This document shows, in pieces, positions 1-6,438 of a DNA stretch of 6,438 nucleotides (the stretch's first letter is position 1; each line of letters begins with the position of its first letter). The position numbers and the translations under genes are program-made. Source of the DNA: Streptomyces violaceorubidus (GTDB lineage: Bacteria > Actinomycetota > Actinomycetes > Streptomycetales > Streptomycetaceae); assembly GCF_000717995.1 (NCBI RefSeq), contig NZ_JODM01000071.1, forward strand, positions 1 through 6,438, given 5' to 3'. The notes beneath the pieces were generated by a model. The model was not told the origin of the DNA, ran no database searches, and saw only the letters and a list, made by a program, of their open reading frames with translations.

Positions 1-1
1 C

Positions 2-124
2 CCACGGGAGCTGCGGGAACACCTCACCGGACTCCTGCCGGACTACATGATCCCCGCCTCCTTCGTCACCCTCGACGCCCTCCCCCTGACCCCGAACGGA
101 AAGCTCGACCGCAAAGCCCTGCCC
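2..124 (+). other. Adenylation domain, C-terminal remnant (motifs A9-A10)
   Basis: These are the last ~41 residues of the adenylation domain of the upstream module. Motif A9 is visible as [11 protein letters not shown]. Motif A10 follows as [10 protein letters not shown], with its catalytic lysine at codon 101-103; this lysine contacts the carboxylate and adenylate during amino-acid activation. The rest of the domain, including all other specificity positions, lies left of the window, so the activated amino acid is unknown. It is followed after a short linker by a carrier and an epimerization domain, so its residue is expected to leave this module in the D configuration. Confidence 0.93.
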
Positions 125-3100
125 ACCCCCACCACGGCCGGTGACACCGGGGCCGTGCGGCGGGCCCCGGGCAGCGTGCAGGAAGAACTCCTCTGCGGAC
201 TCTTCGCCGACCTCCTCGGCCTGCCCGCCGTCGGCCCCGACGACAGCTTCTTCGACCTCGGCGGCGACAGCATCATGTCGATCCAGCTGGTCAGCCGGGC
301 CCGCAAGGCCGGTCTCCAGCTCTCCGCGCGGGACGTCTTCGAGCACAAGACCGTGGAGGCACTGGCCGCCGCCTCCGCCGTCGCCGTCACGCCCGACGGG
401 CCGGTCGAGGCCGAGGGTGCCGCCCTGGGGCCGGTGCCGCTCACGCCCGTCATGCACTGGCTGGCGGAACGCGGGGGACCGGTGGGCCAGTTCAACCAGT
501 CGGTGGTGTTGCGGGTCCCGGCGGAGCTGGACGGCGAACGGCTCGTCACCGCCGTTCAGACGCTGCTCGACCACCACGACGCACTGCGACTGCGGCTGCG
601 TACGGACCGTGACTGGACCCTGGAGGTGCTGGAGCGGGCGGACGTGCCCGCTGCCGCGTCCCTCGTGCGGCGCGTGGCCGCGGAGGGTGTCGACGGGGCC
701 GCGCTCGACGCGCTGCTCGTCGCCGAGCAGGAACGGGCGCGCCAGGCGCTGGACCCCGCCGCCGGAGCCCTCGTGCAGGCGGTGTGGTTCGACCGGGGTC
801 GTGAGGCGCAGGGAAGGCTCCTGCTCATCGTGCACCACATCGCCGTCGACGGCGTGTCCTGGCGCATCCTGACGGAGGACCTGCGGGACGTGTGGCAGGC
901 GCTGTCCGAGGGCCGGGCGCCCCGGCCGGAGCCGGTGGGCACGTCGTTCCGCGGCTGGGCGCGGGGGCTGACCGCCGCCGCGCCACGCCGGACGGAGGAG
1001 CGCGAGCTGTGGGACCAGATGCTCTCCGGGCCCGACCCGCTCCTCGCCGACCGTGCCCTCGACCCGGTCAGGGACACCTTCGCCACCGCCGGCACGTTCA
1101 CGGTGCGGCTGCCCGCCGGGACCACCGAGACCCTGCTGACGCCGACTCCCGGCCTGTACCGGGCGGGGATCGAGGAGGTGATCCTGGCCGCGTTCGCGTC
1201 GGCGGCCACCGGCTGGCGCCGTCGGCACGGTGCGCCCGATGCCACGGACGTGCTGATCGACCTGGAGGGGCACGGACGCGCCGAACACCTGGTTCCGGGA
1301 GCCGATCTGTCCCGGACCGTCGGCTGGTTCACCAGCATCCACCCCGTCCGGCTGGCGCCCGGCACCGGCCGGACGGCCGCCGGAGCCGAGCAGGACGGTG
1401 CCGTCGTCGCGGCGGCGCTGAAGCGGGTCAAGGAACAACTTCGGGCGGTGCCCGACAAGGGCGTCGGCCACGGCCTCCTGCGGCATCTCACCGAGGACGG
1501 GGACCGTGCGTCCGCGCGGCCCCAGATCGGGTTCAACTACCTGGGCCGGTTCGCCGCCCCGGGCCCGGACGACGCGGCGGCGGACTGGACCGCCGTACCG
1601 CTGGCCGGCGCGGTGGAGGACCCCGAACTGGCCCTGGCCCACGTCCTGGAGGTCAACGCCGCCACGCACGACGGCCCGCACGGACCGGAACTGGTGGCCA
1701 CCTGGACCTGGGCCGGCGAACTGATCGACGAGACGCGGGTGCGTGAACTGGCCGACGACTGGTTCCGCGCCCTGCACGCCCTCGCCGAGCACAGCGCCGC
1801 CCCGGACGCCGGGGGTCTCACCCCCTCCGACGTACCGCTGGCCGAGGTCACCCAGGCCGACATCGACGCCCTGGAGGCCGAGAGCGCGGGGGACGCCGGC
1901 GCGCTGGTCGACGTACTGCCGCTGTCGCCGCTCCAGGACGGGCTGTTCTTCCACAGCCTGTACGACGACGCCGCCCCCGACGTGTACACGGCGCAGCTCG
2001 CCGTGGACATCGAGGGCGACCTCGACACGGCGGCGCTGCGGGCCGCGGCGGGCGACCTGCTCGACCGGCACACCGCGCTGCGGTCGGCCTTCCGGCGGAC
2101 CACGTCGGGGCGCGCCGTGCAACTGGTGTTCGCCGCTCCCCGGCCGGCGTGGCGCGAGGTGGACCTGCGGGGCACGGACGAAGCCTCTCGCGAGGACGCC
2201 GCGGGCCGCGTACAGGCCGAGGAGTACGCGGCGCGGTTCGACCTGGGACGGGCACCGCTGCTGCGGTACGTGCTGATCAGGCTGGCGGACCGGCGTTCAC
2301 GACTGGTCCTGACCAACCACCACATCGTGCTGGACGGCTGGTCGTCCCCCGTCCTCGTGCGGGACCTGCTCTCCCTCTACGCGGTGCGCACCGGCCGGGC
2401 GGACGGCCCCCTGCCCGCGGTCCGCCCCTACCGCGACCACCTGAACCACCTCGCCACGCGCGACGGACGTGCCGCCCGGGCCGCGTGGGAGGAGGCCCTG
2501 CTGGAACTGGACGGCCCCACCCTGGTCGCGCCGGCCCGGCCGGGCAGCGCCGCACTCGCCCCGCAGCGGCTGGAGTTCGGCCTGACCGAGGAGGAGACCG
2601 AGACCCTGAACGCGTGTGCGCGACGGGTCGGTGTCACCGCGAACACCCTGGTCGAAGCGGCGTGGGGCACCGTCGTGGGGCGGCTCGCCGGCCGCGACGA
2701 CGTCGTGTTCGGCGTCACTGTCTCCGGCCGCCCCGCCGACCTCGAAGGGGTCGAGGACATCGCGGGGCTGTTCATCAACACCCTGCCGCGCCGCGTCCGC
2801 ATCCGGCCCGGGGAGAGCGTCGCCGCGTTCGCGACCCGGCTCCAGCAGGAGCAGGCCCGGCTCCTGGACCACCAGCACCTCGGGCTGACCGAACTGCAGC
2901 GGATCGCGGGCGTCGGTGAACTCTTCGACACCGCGATGGTCTTCGAGAGCTATCCGCTGGACGAGTCCGCCCTCGGCGAGCTGGCGGGCCGGTCCGGGCT
3001 GACGCTGACCGGAGCCACCAACCGGGACGCGACCCACTACGCGCTGGCCCTGGTGGCGGTGCCGGGAGCACGGCTCACCTTCCGCCTGGACCACCGGCCC

Positions 3101-6100
3101 GACGCCTTCGACCCGGCAGCCGCGCGAGCCGTCGCCGAACGGTTCCAGCAGGTGCTCGGCGACCTCGCCCGACACCCGGACCGCCCCGTCGGCCGCCTCG
3201 ACCTCCCCGGGGCCGCCGAGGCCGACCGCCTCGCCACCGTCTGGAGCGGGCCGACGCCGACCCTGGCCCGGGGCACCCTGCCCGAGCTGTTCCGGGAGCA
3301 GGTCCGGCGCACCCCGGACGCCCACGCCGTCGACTTCGAGGGCACCGTCCTGACCTACGCGCGCCTGGACGAGCGCAGCGACCGGCTGGCCGCCGCCCTC
3401 GTCGCGGCGGGACTCGGCCCGGAGCGCATCGCGGCCGTCGCGCTGCCCCGCTCGGCCGACCTGGCGGTGGCGCTGCTCGCCATCACCAAGGCCGGCGGCT
3501 GCTACCTGCCGCTCGACCCGGACTATCCGGCGGACCGCATCGCGTACATGCTCGACGACGCGGCACCCCACCTGATCGTCACCAGCCGTGCCGTGGCCGA
3601 ACGCCCCGGACCGCTCGGCGCCGACGGGCACGGCGGCGCCGACGGCGGCACCGGACCGGCCCGCGTGCTGCTGGACGGCGACGACTTCACCGTCAGCTCC
3701 ACTGTCGGCTCCACCGTCAGTGGCGGCCCCGGAGCGCCGGGGGAGAGCTCTGCCCGGCGGCCCGCCCACGACGCCGTACCCGGGCCGCTGACCCGGCACC
3801 CGGCCTACCTCATCTACACCTCCGGTTCCACCGGCCGCCCCAAGGGCGTCGTGGTCACGCACGCCGGTCTCGCCGCGCTCGCCGCCGGGCAGATCGAGTC
3901 GTTCGCGGTGACACCGGACAGCCGCGTGCTTCAGTTCGCGTCGCCCAGCTTCGACGCCGCCGTGTCCGAGACGTGCATGGCCCTCCTGTCCGGCGCCTGC
4001 CTCGTCGTGGCCCCGCAGGAACGCCTGATGCCGGGCACCCCGCTGGCCACGCTGCTGGACGAACAGCGGATCACGCACGTCACCCTGCCCCCGTCCGCGC
4101 TGCCCTCGCTTCCCGAGCAGGCCATGGCACCGGTGCGCACACTGGTCGTCGCGGGGGAGAGCTGCCCGCCCGAGTCGGTGGCCCGCTGGTCGGCCGGCCG
4201 CCGCATGCTCAACGCCTACGGCCCCACCGAGAGCACGGTCTGCGCCACGATCAGCGCCCCGCTGACCGGGCGGACGGCCCCGCCGATCGGCCGACCCGTC
4301 CCGCACACGCGCACGTACGTCCTCGACAGCGCCCTGCGCCCCGCCCCCGACGGGGTCACGGGCGAGCTGTACCTCGCCGGGGACGGCCTCGCCCGCGGCT
4401 ACCTCAACCGCCCCGGCCTCAGCGCCGAGCGGTTCGTCGCCGACCCCTACGGCCCGCCCGGCACCCGCATGTACCGCACCGGTGACCTCGCCCGGTGGAC
4501 GGCCGAGGGCGTCCTCGAGTACCGGGGACGCGCCGACGACCAGGTCAAGATCCGGGGCTTCCGCATCGAACTCGGCGAGGTGCAGACCGCACTGGCCTCC
4601 CTGCCGGAGGTCGTACAGGCCCACGTGACCGTCCGCGAGGACACGCCGGGGGACCGGCGCCTGGTCGCCTACGTCGTGCCGCGCACGGGCATGCCGGGTA
4701 CGGGCATGCCGGGTACGGGCATGCCGGGTACGGGCATGCCGGGTACGGGCATGCCGGGCGCGGGCGCGGTCGCGGGCGCGGTCGCGGCGGGCGCGGTCGC
4801 GGCGGGCACGGACGTGGCGGGCACGGACGCCAAGTCCCTGCGTGCCCAGCTGTCGGCGGTGCTGCCCGCCCACATGGTGCCCTCCGCCTTCGTCACCCTG
4901 GACGCCCTGCCGCTCACGGCGAACGGCAAGGTCAACCGTGCTGCCCTGCCCGCCCCCGTGCTCACGGGCACCTCCACCGGACGCAGGCCGCGCACCCCGC
5001 AGGAAGACATCCTGCGCACCCTGTTCGCCGAGGTGCTGGGGGTCTCCGAGCCGGGCATCGACGACAGCTTCTTCGACCTGGGCGGACACTCCCTGCTGGC
5101 CACCCGCCTGGTGAACCGGATACGGGCCACGCTCGGCGTCGAGATCCCGGTCCGGCGGCTCTTCGAGACGCCCACCGTGGCCCAGCTCGCCGAGACCCTG
5201 TCCGACGCGGCCGGCGGGCGGACCGCCCCCGTGGCCGGGCCGCGCCCGGAGCACATCCCTCTGTCCTTCGCCCAGCGGCGCCTGTGGTTCATCAACCGCT
5301 TCGAAGGACCCAGCCCGACCTACAACCTGCCCACCGCCCTGCGCCTGACCGGCGCCCTCGACCTGGACGCCCTGCGCGGTGCGCTGGCCGACCTGGTCAC
5401 CCGGCACGAGAGCCTGCGCACGCTGTTCGTGGAGGACGCCGGCGAGGTCCACCAGGTCGTCCTCGACGCGGAGTCGGCCCGCCCGGAACCCGTCGTCGAG
5501 CGCGTGACCGAGGCCGCCCTGGCGGAACGCCTCGCCGACACGGCCCGGTACGGCTTCGACCTGGCCACCGAACTCCCGCTGCGCGTACACCTCTTCCGGA
5601 CCGCGGAAGAGGAACACGTCCTGCTCGTCCTCATCCACCACATCGCGGGCGACGGCTGGTCCATGGGACCGCTGGCCCGGGACCTGACGACGGCCTACGC
5701 CGCCCGTCGCGCCGACCGCGCACCCGACTGGGCTCCGCTGCCGGTCCAGTACGCGGACTTCACCCTGTGGCAGCGCGACATGCTCGGCTCCGAGGACGAT
5801 CCCGACTCCGCGATCAGCCGGCAACTGGAACACTGGAGCACGACGCTGGCGGGCCTGCCCCTGGAACTGGAGCTGCCCACCGACCGGCCCCGCCCGACCG
5901 CCCCCACGCACCGCGGCGCCTCGGTCCCGTTGTCGGTCCCCGCCGCACTGCACCAGCGCCTGGAGGCGTTGGCGCGGGAGCACCAGTGCACGCCGTTCAT
6001 GGTGGTCCAGGCCGCGTTGGCGGTCCTGCTGCACCGGCTCGGCGCCGGCACGGACATCCCCTCCGGGAGACCGACCTCGCCGCCTACGCGCACCAGGACA

Positions 6101-6438
6101 TCCCCTTCGAACGCCTCGTGGAGGCCGTCAACCCCGAGCGTTCCGCCTCCCGGCACCCCCTCTTCCAAACGGTTCTGGAATGGAACAACAACGAGGAGAG
6201 CGCCGCACTCGACACCGTGGCCGAGCTGCCCGACCTCACCGTCACACCGGTCCCGGCACGCACGGGCGCCGCCAAGTTCGACCTCGTCTTCCACCTCTCG
6301 GGCGTACGCGACACCGACGGCCGGGCGGCCGGCCTGTCCGGTGAGGTGGAGTACAGCGTCGATCTCTTCGACCGTGGGTCGGTGGAGGTGTTGGTGGCGC
6401 GGTTTGTGCGGGTGTTGGAGGCGGTGGTGGGTGAGCCG
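2..6438 (+). CDS. Non-ribosomal peptide synthetase, internal fragment, A-T-E-C-A-T-C, frame broken near 6060
   Basis: This is part of a multimodular NRPS, a cytosolic megaenzyme that builds a peptide on phosphopantetheine carriers. Frame +2 is open from base 2 and encodes recognisable NRPS domains for about 2,020 codons without an internal stop. The order is A (C-terminal end only), T, E, C, A, T, C. The reading frame enters from the left edge and runs out of the right edge, so start codon, RBS, stop and any thioesterase lie outside. After base 6060 the homologous protein continues in frame +1 (6061-6438), while frame +2 stays open but encodes non-homologous Pro/Ser/Arg/Thr-rich sequence. The conceptual translation of a single CDS is therefore wrong for its last ~126 codons. 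No accessory gene (MbtH, tailoring enzyme, transporter) is visible, so the product cannot be named. NRPS identity is near certain. Confidence 0.96.
170..388 (+). other. Peptidyl carrier (thiolation) domain T1, E-associated type
   Basis: A carrier domain of ~73 residues. The core is [17 protein letters not shown], with the serine that receives the 4'-phosphopantetheine arm at codon 269-271 (residue 90 of the fragment). Carriers directly upstream of epimerization domains typically read LGGDS where other carriers read LGGHS, and this one has the Asp form. That agrees with the E domain starting ~35 bp downstream. The helix after the active site ([12 protein letters not shown]) and the end motif ([12 protein letters not shown]) are intact, so the domain looks functional. 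Confidence 0.93.
425..1800 (+). other. Epimerization (E) domain, complete
   Basis: This domain epimerizes the alpha-carbon of the T1-bound aminoacyl or peptidyl residue from L to D. It is ~458 residues, normal for the family. Motifs appear in order: E1 around PLTPVMHWL (437) followed by FNQSVVL; the His motif HHIAVDG at 833-853 followed by VSWR; the catalytic-Glu motif EGHGR at 1265-1279; [12 protein letters not shown] at 1313-1348; and GFNYLGRF at 1529-1552. The second His and the Glu of EGHGR are the residues established as important for proton transfer in E domains, and both are present. The domain is predicted active. It sits between T1 and a DCL-type condensation domain, the usual order for D-residue incorporation. 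No disruption was seen. Confidence 0.94.
1910..3175 (+). other. Condensation domain, DCL type
   Basis: This domain forms the peptide bond between the upstream D-configured chain on T1 and the amino acid on T2. It begins with [19 protein letters not shown] (motif C1). The active-site motif HHIVLDG is at 2318-2338 with its second His intact, followed by [11 protein letters not shown]. The region [16 protein letters not shown] and the motif GLFINTLP (2765-2788) follow, then [10 protein letters not shown] and [13 protein letters not shown]. The [10 protein letters not shown] opening and the placement directly after an E domain are characteristic of DCL domains, which accept a D-residue at the donor site. 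At ~420 residues it is full length. It also serves as an internal yardstick for the damaged second condensation domain at 5252-6438. Confidence 0.92.
3617..3775 (+). repeat. Low-complexity expansion between A2 and A3, with short imperfect repeats
   Basis: Inside the A domain, after [13 protein letters not shown] and before [13 protein letters not shown], the protein is unusually rich in Gly, Ser, Ala and Asp. At the DNA level an 11-bp sequence, ggcgccgacgg, occurs twice (3617-3627 and 3635-3645). Three imperfect 12-bp units follow at 3689-3700, 3701-3712 and 3713-3724, encoding TVSS, TVGS and TVSG. This surface loop is naturally variable in A domains, so the stretch is probably tolerated. The pattern looks like replication slippage. 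Functional significance is unknown. Confidence 0.6.
4685..4759 (+). repeat. Five tandem 15-bp units encoding an elastin-like MPGTG pentapeptide
   Basis: Five head-to-tail copies of acgggcatgccgggt occupy 4685-4699, 4700-4714, 4715-4729, 4730-4744 and 4745-4759. The first four are identical and the fifth differs only in its last base. Each is a multiple of three, so the frame is kept, and the protein reads TGMPG repeated. In another register (4691-4765) it is MPGTG four times then MPGAG, which has the XPGXG form of elastin-like repeats. Each unit contains the 8-bp palindrome ggcatgcc. The repeat lies just after the A8-A9 strand VAYVVP, where related A domains usually have a short loop. It is a coding minisatellite, presumably prone to copy-number change. 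Confidence 0.92.
4760..4831 (+). repeat. Degenerate Gly/Ala/Val repeat following the pentapeptide array
   Basis: Immediately after the 15-bp array the protein continues as [16 protein letters not shown] and then [10 protein letters not shown] 15-bp periodicity persists: 4775-4789 and 4790-4804 both encode GAVAA with identical bases, and 4805-4819 encodes GTDVA. A truncated copy precedes them at 4763-4774 and GTDA follows from 4820. This looks like a second, older or diverged slippage tract. With the array at 4685-4759 it forms an insertion of about 49 residues where roughly 10 would be usual, before the conserved [15 protein letters not shown] helix resumes. Confidence 0.8.
4985..5207 (+). 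other. Peptidyl carrier (thiolation) domain T2
   Basis: A carrier domain of ~74 residues that holds the amino acid activated by the preceding A domain. The core is [20 protein letters not shown], with the phosphopantetheinyl serine at codon 5090-5092 (residue 1697 of the fragment). The LGGHS form is the common elongation type, unlike the LGGDS of T1. No E domain follows, so the residue should stay in the L configuration. The end motif [14 protein letters not shown] is intact. A ~15-residue linker ([13 protein letters not shown]) leads to the next condensation domain. Confidence 0.94.
6052..6105 (+). repeat. 10-bp direct repeat beside the frame-breaking junction
   Basis: The sequence ggacatcccc occurs at 6052-6061 and again at 6096-6105. 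In both places it encodes Asp-Ile-Pro (GTDIP and HQDIP), though in different frames. The first copy ends at the point where the NRPS frame changes from +2 to +1. Both are natural parts of conserved condensation-domain motifs, so the repeat may be coincidental. It could still have acted as microhomology for a deletion or a misjoined assembly. Confidence 0.6.
6061..6438 (+). CDS. Continuation of the NRPS condensation domain in frame +1
   Basis: Frame +1 from 6061 has no stop to the window end and encodes 126 residues homologous to the last third of an LCL condensation domain. They begin [21 protein letters not shown], with the conserved HQDIPFE motif at 6091-6111, and end near [15 protein letters not shown]. 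There is no start codon or ribosome binding site, so this is not a separate gene but the displaced 3' part of the NRPS reading frame. The next A domain would be expected shortly after the window. Its last 22 codons have a distinct third-position composition. Confidence 0.85.

Larger units (their letters stand above)
3278..4954 (+). other. Adenylation domain, predicted tyrosine-type, with two low-complexity insertions
   Basis: Activates an amino acid as its adenylate and loads it on T2. Motifs in order: A3 [11 protein letters not shown] (3815-3847), A4 FDAAVSE (3950-3970), A5 NAYGPTEST (4211-4237), A6 [16 protein letters not shown]7 YRTGDL, A8 [19 protein letters not shown] (4526-4582), A9 LPAHMVP and A10 NGKVNRAAL with Lys at 4928-4930. 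Aligned by eye to GrsA PheA, the specificity positions read D235 (3953), A236 (3956), S239 (3965), T278 (4082), V299 (4145), A301 (4151), A322 (4214), V330 (4238), C331 (4241), K517 (4928). As I recall the published code table, this matches a tyrosine entry; phenylalanine or a substituted tyrosine remains possible. At ~559 residues the domain is longer than the usual ~500-520. The excess lies in a Gly/Ser-rich stretch between A2 and A3 and a pentapeptide repeat between A8 and A9. All catalytic motifs look intact. Confidence 0.93.
5252..6438 (+). other. Condensation domain, LCL style, internally deleted and frameshifted, cut by the window end
   Basis: This domain should condense the T2-bound chain with the residue of the next module, which lies outside. 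It opens with [20 protein letters not shown] (C1) and YNLPTALRL. The active-site motif HHIAGDG is at 5636-5656, followed by [10 protein letters not shown], and YADFTLWQR and ELPTDRPRP follow. Opening and placement after an LGGHS carrier fit the LCL type. At GTDIP (ends 6061) the expected IGTPxAGR and GFFVNTLVLR region is absent. The sequence resumes in frame +1 as [21 protein letters not shown]. The frame +1 part continues normally ([31 protein letters not shown]) to the edge. If the DNA is as given, the domain and everything downstream in the protein would be lost; an assembly error is a real alternative. Confidence 0.88.

Noticed and set aside
141..872. Plus-strand open frame of 243 codons in another frame, and similar ones at 892-1746, 1743-2276, 2149-2919 and 3973-4485
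   Set aside because: All overlap the NRPS frame +2 and encode Pro/Arg/Ser/Thr/Gly-rich low-complexity protein with no domain. They are shadows of the real gene.
1801..1909. Possible gene boundary between the E and condensation domains (a common point for NRPS subunits to split)
   Set aside because: Frame +2 is continuous with no stop, start or ribosome binding site in the linker, so E and C are on the same polypeptide.
4691..4753. In-frame ATG codons in each repeat as possible internal starts
   Set aside because: They are spaced every 15 bp because of the repeat, have no purine-rich ribosome binding site before them, and lie inside a conserved A domain.
4685..4765. CRISPR-like or regulatory repeat array
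   Set aside because: The units are contiguous with no spacers, are an exact multiple of three, and translate in frame inside an A domain. The ggcatgcc palindrome is part of each coding unit, and nothing suggests an operator.
2297..6034. Minus-strand open frame of 1245 codons
   Set aside because: It lies antisense to well-conserved NRPS domains. Its protein is rich in Gly, Arg, Gln and Val with no recognisable motif. Long antisense open frames are expected in high-GC DNA with biased third positions.
6052..6070. Programmed ribosomal frameshift at the frame change
   Set aside because: A frameshift alone would not remove the ~42-44 conserved residues that are absent here. There is also no clear slippery heptamer, so a deletion or misjoin explains the data better.

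Overview
The window is the interior of one very large gene for a modular non-ribosomal peptide synthetase (NRPS), read on the + strand. Neither the start nor the stop of the gene is inside. The DNA is very G+C rich (roughly three quarters by eye). Third codon positions are dominated by C and G, and the domain sequences have the style of high-GC actinomycetes, so Streptomyces or a close relative is the most likely source. No promoter, terminator, RNA gene, mobile element, CRISPR array or non-coding stretch was seen.

Layout, in frame +2 (first codon at base 2): the last ~41 residues of an adenylation (A) domain (2-124); a carrier domain, T1 (170-388), of the LGGDS type that precedes epimerases; a complete epimerization (E) domain (425-1800); a condensation domain of the DCL type (1910-3175); a complete A domain (3278-4954); a second carrier, T2 (4985-5207), of the LGGHS type; and a condensation domain of LCL style (5252 to the end). 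The assembly-line reading is: an unknown residue loaded upstream is epimerized on T1, the DCL domain joins this D-residue to the amino acid on T2, and the LCL domain passes the chain to a module beyond the window. The ten specificity positions of the complete A domain read D-A-S-T-V-A-A-V-C-K, which suggests tyrosine or a close aromatic relative. The predicted segment is D-Xaa then L-Tyr-like.

Three things are out of the ordinary. (1) Near 6060/6061 the last condensation domain loses about 42-44 residues and changes from frame +2 to frame +1. Frame +2 stays open by chance to the window end, so a gene caller would not notice. (2) The A domain carries an insertion of about 40 residues between motifs A8 and A9, built from five perfect or near-perfect 15-bp tandem units that encode an elastin-like MPGTG pentapeptide, followed by a Gly/Ala/Val-rich decayed repeat. 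A second, smaller low-complexity expansion lies between A2 and A3 of the same domain. (3) The last 22 codons use no C at the third position, an abrupt change from the C-rich usage before them.

The chemistry is a standard NRPS line and the final peptide cannot be named from this fragment. The repeat insertion and the junction at 6060 are the parts most worth attention.
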